DNA of 64,000 nucleotides from Lycium barbarum (lineage: Eukaryota > Streptophyta > Magnoliopsida > Solanales > Solanaceae), in the NCBI RefSeq assembly GCF_019175385.1, contig NC_083342.1, positions 115,444,376 to 115,508,375 on the forward strand, in the 5' to 3' direction. The translations under genes were made by a program, and so were the position numbers. Of this stretch, positions 12,181 to 22,807 are shown one piece after another. The notes under the pieces were generated by a model that saw only the letters and a program-made list of their open reading frames with translations, ran no database searches and was not told where the DNA came from. Position 1 is the first letter of the stretch. Every line of letters begins with the position of its first letter.

Positions 12181-14424
12181 ATCCGCAAATAAAAAGAAAA
12201 TGTTAAATTGATAGTAGCAACTCCTACTCTCCTAGTATAATTAGGGAAAATATTGGTCAAAATAATAATTGGTGTACTGTAGTAGTAACTATTCAAGGTG
12301 TGATGAGAAATCAGTAACAGTTAGTAACGGCGGTATGTATGAGCGCGCCGTCCGATTCTTGTCTAAAGCGTGTGGTGTGTGAAGGAAGCAAAAGGACAGG
12401 AGGTCTTTTCTGGAACCAAAAATGACGTGCCACGTGTTACTGTGATATCCCTTAAATGACCGCTTGCTTATGTTAGAACACTCTGTTTTCACTAAACACA
12501 AGAAGCTCAAGGTATACTACTGAGTACTGACTCATCTCATTCAGTGACGTCACCTTTTTTATTATACTTGTCTTTTCTTTTTCTAATTCGAGATTAGTTT
12601 GTACTTTGTATAATGCAAAATTTACGACTTAAGCCATATTTATTTTTTATTACTAGATATCAGAACCCGTGGCAGCACAGACCCAACATGTATTTATAAT
12701 TTCATTTTTATGCAATTATAAAAAGAATTAATATACTCTACAATATTTCTTGAAAGTCACGGATGTAAAGATAGAAATTTTGGGAGCACGGGTTCAATAA
12801 TTTGTGCCATATTGTTATTTCTTTGTTTTAGTTTATGTTTACTTTATTTAAGAAAAAGGCTAATAGACACTTTTTAAATTACGCGTTAATCAAATTTGAA
12901 TCATAATTGCAAAACTTATTGAATTTTTAACTACTTCTAATACGGAAACGTCATTTGAATTATCATTCCCCTAGGCTAAAACGTGAAACTTTTATACATA
13001 TGGTATATTGTGTCATATAACATAGGCATAGATGCTGTATAAGATTTCTATCCTTTTTTTTTTTTTTACTTAAACTATCATAAGTATGTATTAATAAATT
13101 ATTTTGGTTATTATGGTGCTCCGTATTTAATTAGAAACTTAATACATTGGAAAATGTTTTTTGAGAATGTAATACCCATCTTAATTTCTTTTTAGGATAT
13201 TAAACAGTATTGCAATAAACATTCGAGTAATTTATTTTATCAGTTGTAACAATATTCAATTAATTTGATTATAGAATTACAGTTGGCGAGGTAAGATATT
13301 ACCCATGGAACTACAAAATGTAATCAGTTGTAATAGTAACTTTTAAAAAATGAAGCTTGATAATAATATATTCAAAACTACTTTTGAAAAAATTAATCCT
13401 TACCTGTACTCTCTCCGTCTATTGAATATTAGTACTATAGGAGTACTAAAAAAGCTATGGAGATTGGAGGGAGAGATAAGTAAGAAACTGCCACATTAAA
13501 GTTTAATGGGGGCCACTTTTTTTTTTACAGTCGATACTTTGAGAATTACATGGATATTGCTTGATTTTTAAATATGGGGTCCATGTTTTTTTTTTTTTGA
13601 TATTGCTTGATTTTTTAATATAGGGTCAATATATATATATATATATATATATTACCATGAGTTGGAGGTGGACGACAAAACCACCTCCAAACTCATGCTT
13701 CTAATATAGTAGAAATACTTTAAACTAGTTTAGTGAGGCCCGTGTTAAGCCCGGACACAAATTCATGATACAAAGTAGTAAATTTAATTAAAAAAATATA
13801 ACTTATGAACATTTTTCTATTGTATAATTTATTTAATCTAGTGACACGTTATTTGTTAGTAAGTCTTTATAACTATTAAAGTTAGTCACGTAATTGAATA
13901 ATTCTGAAAGAACAAATTATTTATCATGAAGGAAGTCTGGAAGGAGAATTAGCAAATATAAATGGATACAATATTCGACATGCACTAAAGAAGAAAAACT
14001 TTGGAGGTTTACATTTTCTAGAAAATGTTTTTCAACAAAAAATTTGGAAAAATATTTTTTGTACAAAAATAAGTTCTTTAAAAATGAGGAAAATGATTTC
14101 TCTAAAGGAAGCAGGAAAATCAGCAAGCTAGCGTCAAACAAGGTGCATTGTAATTGATGAGCACATATGGTAAGAATTCCATATAAAACAATAAGTAAAA
14201 GAATTCCATATAAAACAATAAGTAACCAAATGGAGTAAGTAAGCAAAAAACTTGATATGCTTGGGAACTTAAATTCAAGTTAAACATTCGAAGGCTTATT
14301 CAGTTTTGAGGTTGCTTTCAGCCTATCCAATGTTTTCTAGCAAATGTGCTAGAAGGATTTAGGAGTTTGTCTCATTAAGAATATCTTTAATTTTAAGGAT
14401 TATCAACCTTTGCTGCAGACAGGG
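12181..14424. other. intergenic with simple repeats, no gene seen
   Basis: No recognisable gene. A 73-codon minus-strand frame at 12289-12510 is unlike any family I know. Visible structure includes a tandem duplication of a GATATTGCTTGATTTTT unit around 13553-13620, an (AT)n tract at 13628-13653, a hairpin at 13656-13697, and a tandem duplication of an AGAATTCCATATAAAACAAT unit around 14175-14223. Confidence 0.45.
13656..13697. repeat. inverted repeat (hairpin) next to (AT)n tract
   Basis: CATGAGTTGGAGGTGG (13656-13671) and CCACCTCCAAACTCATG (13681-13697) are complementary apart from one extra base and enclose a 9-base loop. It directly follows the (AT)n microsatellite. Confidence 0.55.
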
Positions 14425-14905
14425 GCCGATTTAGAGGGTGGGGAGGATGTTCACCCAAAAATCCTCGGCAAAATATTACATACTTCCTCCGTTTCAATTT
14501 ATATGAACCCATTTGACTGGGCACGACATTTAAGAAAGAGGGAAGACTTTTGAAACTTGTGGTTCAAAATAAGCCTTGAAAATTTGTGTGGCTGTAAATC
14601 ATTCATAAAGTGAATTTGTTTCCAAATTAGGAAAGAAGTCATTCATTTTGGCACGGATTAAAAAGAAAATAGGTTCAAACAAATTGAAACAGAGGGAGTA
14701 CTATTTTTTGTGTTTATGTACATATATTAACTCTTGAATATCCCAAACAAATGTAAAAGGTTAGCTCAAGTGATTCAAAATGTTCAAAATTGTCTCTAGC
14801 GTCCTAGGTTTGATTCCAAGGAGCAACATTATTTTTTATATTTAACTTTTGTTATTTTTTTTCCAACCCCCTGAGTGAAAAATCCTGGATCAGCAACTGG
14901 TTGCG
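14425..14905. mobile_element. SINE-like or MITE-like repeat split by a Stowaway insertion
   Basis: The ends GGGGCCGATTTAGAGGGTGG on the left and AAAATCCTGGATCAGCAACT on the right match a non-coding repeat I recall as common in Solanaceae introns and intergenic DNA. It usually reads ...AGTGAAAATCCTGGCTCCGCC. Inside are a tRNA-like A-box candidate (TTAGCTCAAGTGATT, about 14760) and a B-box-like GGTTTGATTCC (about 14808). A pol III-derived origin is therefore possible. The Stowaway at 14483-14698 is inserted in its left part. Confidence 0.5.
14483..14698. mobile_element. Stowaway-type MITE
   Basis: The left end CTTCCTCCGTTTCAATTT and right end AAATTGAAACAGAGGGAG are terminal inverted repeats of the Stowaway consensus (CTCCCTCCGT). 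TA dinucleotides lie directly outside both ends (14481-14482 and 14699-14700). The length is 216 bp with no coding capacity. It is nested in an older repeat, so it is the younger insertion. Confidence 0.85.
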
Positions 14906-15589
14906 GGAGCAATGCAAAGCGCCCTCAAGATATACCAAAAAAAAAATATATATATATATATAATAAACACTGGCATATCCTCAACTTTCTCGATCTCACA
15001 TCACACGTTCACCGGAGAGGAAAAAATTATGATATACTATAATGCATTTATAGGATAACGAAAAAAAAATCTAATACACGTGTTTATTTATAATTAAGCT
15101 AATGGTGATGACATGCAATAATGTCAAGTAGAGGCTATCATTTACATAGCTTGTGGTACAAATCTTCACAACATGAGGTTGTCCTTTTAAGATAAGATCA
15201 ATAGGCACGGGAGAAAATTAAAGGTAAGCTTTGGGATAAATTTGGAATTTCACCTAAGAGGGCCCCAACCAAAGTTTGTGAGGACGAGAAAAAGGAGATG
15301 TTCTCCAAGTACTAATGTCTAAATTTATATACACTTCTCTGAATACAAGATGTGTATCAATCTTGATATTTGAATCTAAATATTAAGATTTTGATATTTG
15401 AATATTAAGATTTTGCTATCTGAATATTAAGATATTGTATTAAATTATGAATATTAAATAATTAAGAATGTCGCTTCAACATTTGAATATATAAAATTTA
15501 TCTTTATTTTAATATTATAAACAAAATTTTAAATTGATCTAACATCGTATAAATAAAATATTTTTAAAAATTACATAACGGTTGGTGGG
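14906..15589. other. intergenic, no gene seen
   Basis: AT-rich. Between about 15355 and 15480 a short unit (ATTTGAATATTAAGATTTTG) recurs imperfectly three to four times. Nothing else is recognisable. Confidence 0.4.
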
Positions 15590-15825
15590 GGTGATTACTG
15601 CCACTGGTGTTTGTCAATGCCGATTGTGGATAGTATCGGTTGATGGTGATAATTATGGATAGTAGCTAATGGTTATGGCGGCTAGCAGTAGCGCTCAATG
15701 TTGATGGTTGATGGCAGTAGTTGGTGGACACGACTACTATATAATTATGGTGGATGATAGTGATAGCTAATGGTTATGGTGGCTCGCAATAGCGCTTAAC
15801 GTTGATGGTTGATGGCAGTAGTTGG
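15590..15825. repeat. GGT/GAT-rich minisatellite, left part
   Basis: A unit of roughly 100 bp (AGCTAATGGTTATGG ... CTTAACGTTGATGGTTGATG ... GCAGTAGTTGG) occurs twice. The copia-like element is inserted at its end. The remainder of the same repeat tract resumes at 22403, starting with the duplicated target GTTGG. Confidence 0.7.
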
Positions 15826-16388
15826 TGTTGGAAAAATATTAGAGATGATCATATTAAGAAGAACAAATAAGAGACAAATAAAATATAATAATTACAATAA
15901 AGATAAGACCGAGTTGAAATTGAAAAACCCGGTTCAAGGCACGCTATGGATAGCGCTATCTTCAGAGTAGATTTCCGTTGCTACCTGGGTGCAATAGCAA
16001 AGTGACGTTCTACTTTCAAGATTTAATGAACCACTCAGGAATCTTCTAATGTGCACTCAAATAGAAGTTTCAGAGATCTCTTTTAATCTCTCGATTGCTT
16101 TAGTAGAAAGGAAGAGGCACGAATGTAGAATTTTATGTTGCAGGAATTTTTTCTAAGTCTGAAATGTTTTCTAAGTGCTGGAAATCTACATCATACCTAT
16201 TATTTATAAGGTGTAGAAAACAACTAACACACTTTTTCAAAGAAAGGGTGCAACCCTTAAGATTGGATGATATTTTTTCACAATGAATAGGTGTATCCTT
16301 TAAAGAATGGGTAATACCTCTTCATAATATATTGTGTCTTTTCAAAGGTGTGTTTAAATTTGAATCACATATAAAATAAATTCTAACA
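15826..16388 (-). repeat. LTR of copia-like element (left copy)
   Basis: 563 bp, starting TGTTGGAAAAATATTAGAG and ending AATTCTAACA on the plus strand. It corresponds block for block to 21711-22402 except for the tandem duplication present only in the right copy. Confidence 0.85.
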
Positions 16389-17149
16389 ATCGCCCACATG
16401 ATTGAAGAATTTAAAGAACACAAAAGCAGTCTTTTATAATGATGTCAGTGAAGGTGTCTTGTGGACTTGAACCTCACTTAGTATGATGAAATCCAACCGG
16501 AAGGACCTTAGTGAACTTAAGCGTCACGACCCATCTAGGGGCCGCGACGGGTACCCGGGGTTAGACACCGAGCACTACTCTTTCTACTACTCATCTTACT
16601 CATTTAATGCTCTTTTACCAATTTATACTCAAGACATAAGAAAATCATCTTTTCATTTGAGAACATAAAATACTTTTATACGCATAAGCCTCTCGGCCAT
16701 CAAAATAATATATATATATATATATATACATAGTAACAATCTCGTGAGATCATCTAACCCACACTGCGTATCTACGAGCCTCTACTGGAATGCTAACATG
16801 AAGACGGGACAAGACCCCGTCATGCTCAAAATACATATACATGAACATACACAAACGAATAATCAAGCACCTCCGGATCAAAGGAGTGCTTTCAATCGGC
16901 TGACAACTACTACGAATCTGGGTCAAGCTCACCTCCCTGTCTACCTGTGGGCATGAACACAGCGTCCAAAGAAAACGGACGTCAGTACGAACATTGTACT
17001 GAGTATGAGAGGCATAAACAATGAAATAAGACAATGACACAAAGGAAAATATCAATATGAAACATCTGTATCTGACTGTCAAATATAAAAGAAGTAATGC
17101 ATCCTGTCTTACTCATACTCATCGTCATCTCATAGATGCATAAATGTAT

Positions 17150-17365
17150 AAGCTGCCCGCCCATATAGGTACGGTGTGATAGTGTATAAACTGCCCGTCC
17201 ATATTGGATCGGTGTGATAATCATAACATTAGCCTGCGTCCAGGCCTCCCGCGTCCGGGGTATCATCTCATGCTGCCCACTAGTGGTGTCTGCCCATGCC
17301 ATCTGACCATGCTGTATACGCTGCCCGCCTTAGCGGTGACTGCCCGGCCATATAGGCACGGTGTT
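17150..17365. repeat. degenerate tandem blocks inside the solo LTR
   Basis: Blocks such as CTGCCCGCCCATATAGGTAC, ACTGCCCGTCCATATTGGAT and ACTGCCCGGCCATATAGGCA are followed by GGTGTGATA or GGTGTTATA and recur about four times at irregular spacing. They lie in what would be the LTR body. No protein is encoded. Confidence 0.55.
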
Positions 17366-18608
17366 ATATCATCATCATACATGCTCATCATAGTATGCTT
17401 ATCATAATATACTTATCATAATATGTTTGTCATAGTACATGCATAGGGCTCAAGAACAACTACACTTTATCGGGGTGACATAAGGTCGTGATCCCCCGAT
17501 TTCAGTATGGAACATTCTGCCTCACCTTGAAGGAACTAACGTATAAGGTGAGTGTGAGCAATAAATAACAACATCATTATTATAGGATCATCATATCATA
17601 CATTTTAGAATCTTTATGCTTTAACTCGTCACCATCATTATAGGGCTCATAACATGTCTCTTATCTTATATAGCTATTCATAGACATAGGCTTTTAGCTT
17701 TCTGGAATATAGGAACTCATGAAGGGGAAAGAAAGTCATGCTATAGCATTCATGCCATTAGAAAGAAAGGACTAGCCTCACATACCTTTGTTGTTTACTA
17801 ATCTATGGCTTGCTTGTTCTCCTTTAGTGCGTACGTTCTACCTTCAAGAGAATTTGTATCGACATTAGCTAGCGATTATAAAAACAGCTTACTAACGCTA
17901 GAGAAAATTGGACAACATTTCCTTTCGTTTATGCAACTCTTCCCCTATTCTATATCAACTCTCAAGCGTTCATAACAACATTCTCAATATGATAGACAAC
18001 ACTCATCATTCATTTACAATATCCGTATTTCACAATTTGTCTTCAATTTCTCCATAATCATGGCAATGGTTCATCGTTGCATTTTTCTCACCTAGGATAC
18101 TTATTCCATGTTCTAAATGTCATCCATAACATTTTCATAATCACAATTTACTAATGATCATGGCTCAATTCAAACCTTTACTCAACAGTGCTACTATTCA
18201 CACTTTCATGACCCATTTCTTACAGCCTTCTATAATCCAAGTGTTTCAACTCTTTCATATCCTAAATAACACGCAAATGCCATAAAACTTACCTTAGATG
18301 TTGTACGAATAAGCCTTGAGTGGTATTACTCTTCTTGCACCAAAACCCTAGTTTGCTTCTCTTGAAATTTCTTAACTTGGATGAACTTTGATGAGTTTCA
18401 TACACTTGATTCACTTGGATTCTTGATATTGATCTTTGATTTCCTTTGTTTTCTTGTAGATGAAGAGTGGAGAATATTCTAGAGGTTCCTAGAAAGAAGT
18501 ATCGTGGAAATGAAATGAATTAATGAGCTTGGGTCTCCTTTTTAATGACTTTAAAATCTGATCCGAAATGAACAGTAGTTGAAGTGCACAGTGGTCGAAA
18601 ACCCAGTT

Positions 18609-18845
18609 TACGGTCCGTATTCCAGTTTACGGCCCGTATTATGTGGACATATTAAAGCATAACAGAACCAGAAAGTCAGGCTGAGGACATGGTGGTTTAC
18701 GACTCAGTTTACGGGCCGTATTTCAGTTTACGGTCCGTATTTCAAGTCATATTTAACCATTCAAGCATTTGACAGAAAGTTGAAGTTTTGTAAGTTGAAA
18801 TACGACATGGTAGTTTACGGGCCGTATACCACTTTACGGTCCGTA
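18609..18845. repeat. three regularly spaced pairs of TACGGNCCGTA palindromes
   Basis: Copies start at 18609 and 18628, 18710 and 18729, and 18816 and 18835. Within each pair the start-to-start distance is 19 bp, and the pairs are about 100 bp apart. The central base varies (T, C or G) while both arms are kept. Weaker relatives (TTTACGACTC, TTTTACGATCG) lie between and after them. The block sits in the solo LTR, a plausible location for regulatory sites of the original element. Confidence 0.75.
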
Positions 18846-19070
18846 TTTCATTTTACGATCGACTGGACCAAAGTGCAAATCTACAACTTTCACGTCTTCA
18901 AAACCTATAATTAGTCATTGTGGAGCATAACCTATCTCTTGTTCCCAGTGCCTTTGAAATCTTACTTAGGGTCGTCAAGCGTCATTCCTTTCTGATTAAA
19001 ACATCGTATACTCGTATTCTTCGTTACTCTATTCATTGTACGTTCACGGGAAAATTTTCGAGGTGTAACA

Positions 19071-21314
19071 TTACGTCTTGAACTAGGACCTTGTAGCTCG
19101 ATCTACAATTCAACATACACACTATACGAGATTTTTATCGAGTTCATAAACGGGGTTGTGCATTAACAGCCTAGGCTCGTATCTTGATTCGCCGGTGCTC
19201 GAGAGAAAAGCCCAATCTCATAGGTTGCGGCCTCACAACCACACTCGAATAGGTGAATTCTTCAAGGATATGTGTAACGGAAGCATATCCAGCATCATTT
19301 GCTATGAATTCATTTAGAGTATGTACTCTTCCTACCCGTTACATCAAGTACCATGATGATTACTCATTCACGAAGGGACTAAGATAAAAAAGATAAGTTA
19401 TGGTACTTCTTCAATTATTGACAAGTTCTTGTTACCACGTTGAACCTTTGTCATTGGATCTCCAATCAATAAGGTTGGATTGCCACCGTCAATAATTATA
19501 AATTAAGGGCTCTAGTCCCATTCCTTTGAGAATTACAACTTCCTTTATGCAAGTTCTTGTCAATCCACAATATGTCTTGACGAAGTGCACTTCCCAATAC
19601 GATTAGTCGGTTACTCTGATTTTAAGTCACTCATAATTGCTTTCTGCCTCAAGCTTGGATGTCTCTTCCACTTTGAATTTTGCAATAGCAATTCGATAAT
19701 TACAAAGAAAAGCAAACAATTAGAATAGGCTTTTCAATAATGGTAATATCGTTTAAATTTCAAACCATTCTACAAGTCATACCATCACATAGAGGGCTAT
19801 CATATATATAAAAAATTGTAAAGTATATCAAGAAATACATGCTTCTTGAAATATTTTCAGTTGGAAGGAAGTTTTCTGCCTTAATGATATCTGATCTCTC
19901 ACATCTAATTTGCTTTGATTTCAACTAAGGTAATCCTGTAATAAGTCCTCGCGTTGCAAAGTTTTAATTTCTTATATTTAAATTATTTGAGCATACACAT
20001 CAATCTCAAATACATATATAACAATTATTCGTATACTAACCCCCACATTTTGTATGTCAAAAAAAGGGACTTCAATATTCATATTATTATGCATGTAGAA
20101 GTAATATCACAAACTAACACGACCATGCATAATCTCTTATGTGAAGTCGATATACCTTGATCACATGCATAGTTAAGCATGCAATAGATTCATCTAGGAA
20201 AAAGAACATTTATCATACTTTAATAGGTGTCAACATGGAATGAAACACTCAACTTGAAAAATAAACTTCACATATGATCTTTACACAAGAATAACACATC
20301 ACAATGATCACATAAGAAAATATTATTCCTAAACTTAGCAAGCATTTGAAGATCATCATCAAAGTGAATCATCTACCCTAACATTATGAAAACAAGTATC
20401 AAAATGACTAGGGTAGGAATTTATAAATACATAACTAGTAAAGTTAGTTCTTCAATAATTATATGAAAAACTCATCAGAATATAGATGTTTGTGCGCACA
20501 AAACTCATATATATAAAAAAAAACAATAAATTATTTAAGCGTCAACGTTATCGTCATCCATATGTCTCTACTAAAAGAAACATATTAACTTTGGACATGT
20601 TTTCACCCGAATCATTTGTCCCATAATTGTCAGAAACATATTGCCACAAATTGATATATATCACTATTATTTGTAATATCAATACAATTTCTGTTTCATT
20701 AATTTAGAGAAAATTTTCTTTTCCTTAATTTTTTTTCCATTCACCAAAATGGACATATGTATATCTCTGTAGCGATTTAATAATATAAAATATCAATATG
20801 ATCTTAAGAAAATTTTCAAGTGTTGGAAATGACCTCTCTCATATTCCTATACATGTAAGTCAATCGGATGTCAATCAGTAATTTAATTTATTTGGCATAA
20901 AGAGTGACAAATATAAATTTTGACATGTGTTATCCCTAATAACAGCATGTATATTGTCACAATCATCACAATTAGATTATCTACTCTAATATTTATGAAA
21001 TCAAATATCACAAAAGTCATAGAGCATAGAAATTCATAAACAAATAATAAATAGAGTTAAGAAAGTAGAAACCGATTTATTGTTACTTTCTTCTTAATTT
21101 GTTGCTGGCCACGTTCGCCAAAATCAAAGTAACTGCGGCCTTAGACAATCTTCTTGTGATGATCTTGCTGCACCTTTTAAAGACTTTAGAACAATCTGGG
21201 AAACCAATAAATTCAACAATGGTTTCTCATTTTTTTTCTTTTGGTCACTCGAGTAACTTTTTTTTTTCAACGTCCCTTGACTAATTGGCATATCAAGATT
21301 TTGTCCTTTTGTTG

Positions 21315-21354
<40 letters not shown>

Positions 21355-21710
21355 TTAAAGATATTCTCAATCATCTCACAAGGCTTCAATTAGGACTGAA
21401 ACTTTTCATAGAGGAACAGTATGCTAGTGACAATACGGCTATTAAGGCTTCTATCTGCGACTAACAATCTCTGCTAATCAACATGAACGTCTTAGTACTA
21501 TATTTCATCTTTTTTTTTTTTTCTCCCAAGAACCAATTAACAAATGTGCACAACTTCATTTTCTCAAGAAAACCAAAATTCCCAAAACCACACTTTTTCA
21601 CGTCGAAGAAAATTATAGAAGAAAGGAGGATAATAACCCGTATCCCTCAAGTTATGTTCTTCTCAATATTCATCTTTTCCTAACGAAAAGACAGGAGTCT
21701 ACTCTGAAAT
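19071..21710. other. internal non-coding part of the copia-like element
   Basis: There are no gag, protease, integrase or reverse-transcriptase motifs in any frame. It includes an (AT)n tract at about 21316-21350. Together with 16389-16516 this is the whole internal domain left after removing the nested solo LTR. Confidence 0.55.
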
Positions 21711-22402
21711 TGTTGGAAAAATATTAGAGATGATCACATGAAGAAGAACAACTAAGAGACAAATAAAATATAATAATCACAATAAAGATAAGACAGAGTT
21801 GAAATTAGAAAAGCCGATTCAAGACACGCTATGGATGGCGCTGTCTTTAGAGTAGATTTCCGTCGCTACCTGGGTGCAAATAGCAAAGTGACATTCGACT
21901 ACCAAGATACAATGAACCACTTAGGAATCTTCTAATGTGCACTCAAATAGAAATTCCGGAGATCTCTTTTAATCTCTCGACTGCTTTAGTAGAAAGGAAG
22001 AGGCATGAATGTAGAATTTTATGTTGCAGGAATTTTTTCTAAGTCTGAAATATTTTCTAAGTGCTGGAAATCTACATCATATACCTATTATTTATAAGGT
22101 GTAGAAAACAACTAACACACCTTCTTAAGAAAGGGTGCAACCCTTAAGATTGGATGATTTTTTTCTAAGTCTGAAATATTTTCTAAGTGCTGGAAATCTA
22201 CAGCATATACCTATTATTTATAAGGTGTAGAAAACAACTAACACACCTTTTTAAGAAAGGGTGCAACCCTTAAGATTGGATGATACCTTTTCACAATGAA
22301 TAGGTGTATCCTTTAAAGAATGGGTAACACCTCTTCATAATATATTGTGTCTTTTCAAAGGTGTGTTTAAATTTTGAATCACATCTAAAATAAATTCTAA
22401 CA
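21711..22402 (-). repeat. LTR of copia-like element (right copy), with internal tandem duplication
   Basis: 692 bp. It is longer than the left LTR because a ~127-bp segment is present twice in tandem. The segment starts TTTTTTCTAAGTCTGAAA (first copy about 22033, second about 22159) and ends AAGATTGGATGA. The duplication arose after insertion or during the last reverse transcription, because only one LTR carries it. Confidence 0.8.
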
Positions 22403-22807
22403 GTTGGTGGAGACGACTACTATATAATTATGGTGGATGATAGTGATAGCTAATGGTGACAGTGAAGGAAGACCGTGGTAGGCGGTATATAATGACGGCT
22501 GATGATGGTGATTATCGGTAGATTGGTGATTGTTATGGTAATAGTACACTACAAAAAATACAGGAATTAACTATGAATTTCGTCGCCGGCCAATCCATTG
22601 CTAAATAGGATTAGCGACAACTTTTGTTGTTTAGCTACATAATTTATCTGTTGCTTATTTTGGGTTTTTAATAGTGATTGTTGGCGGTGATGACCGTAAA
22701 TGGTGGCTAATGGTGTAATTGATGACTAACTGTAGTTATTGGTGGTCATAGGTGTGGACGGATGATAGTTAATAATGGTGGGGGAGCAACGGTCAGCAAT
22801 GAAAATA
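22403..22807. repeat. GGT/GAT-rich minisatellite, right part
   Basis: It continues the tract interrupted by the copia-like insertion. The sequence after the duplicated GTTGG matches that after the earlier GTTGG at about 15720 (GACTACTATATAATTATGG, GGATGATAGTGATAGCTAAT). It is further interrupted by a CACTA-like MITE at 22547-22676. Confidence 0.65.
22547..22676. mobile_element. small CACTA-like MITE
   Basis: It starts CACTACAAAAAATAC and ends GGGTTTTTAATAGTG, the CACTA/TAGTG ends typical of En/Spm-type elements. It is 130 bp long with no coding capacity. A 3-bp target duplication is not evident, and one end may have mutated. Confidence 0.55.

Larger units (their letters stand above)
16522..19070 (-). 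mobile_element. solo LTR (Ty3/gypsy-like) nested in the copia-like element
   Basis: Read on the minus strand it begins TGTTACACCTCGAAAATT and ends GGGTCGTGACG, where the expected terminal CA has probably changed to CG. Flanking 5-bp sites are TTAAG (16517-16521) and TTACG (19071-19075), one mismatch apart. The 2549-bp body has no reading frame of known type. Features inside are repeated TGCCCGCCCATATAGG-type blocks (17150-17365), an (AT)n tract at 16707-16728, and a palindrome array at 18609-18845. Family assignment from the terminus is tentative. Confidence 0.65.
15826..22402 (-). mobile_element. copia-like LTR retrotransposon without coding capacity
   Basis: Two LTRs (15826-16388 and 21711-22402) run TGTTGG...TAACA on the plus strand and are flanked by the 5-bp duplication GTTGG (15821-15825 and 22403-22407). 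Orientation is inferred as minus. Read that way, the sequence before the downstream LTR is ATGTGGGCGAT, like the copia polypurine tract GTGGGAGAT. The sequence after the upstream LTR, ATTTCAGAGTAGA, resembles a damaged TGGTATCAGAG primer site. About 2.8 kb of internal sequence, excluding a nested solo LTR, contains no gag or pol similarity. It is therefore a non-autonomous (LARD-like) or completely decayed element. Confidence 0.8.

Noticed and set aside
12289..12510. 73-codon minus-strand frame
   Set aside because: No similarity known to me, no splice-compatible neighbours. Reported only as part of the intergenic entry.
16483..17407. Several overlapping open frames of 60-110 codons
   Set aside because: They lie in the GC-richer part of a solo LTR, overlap on both strands, and show no family similarity.
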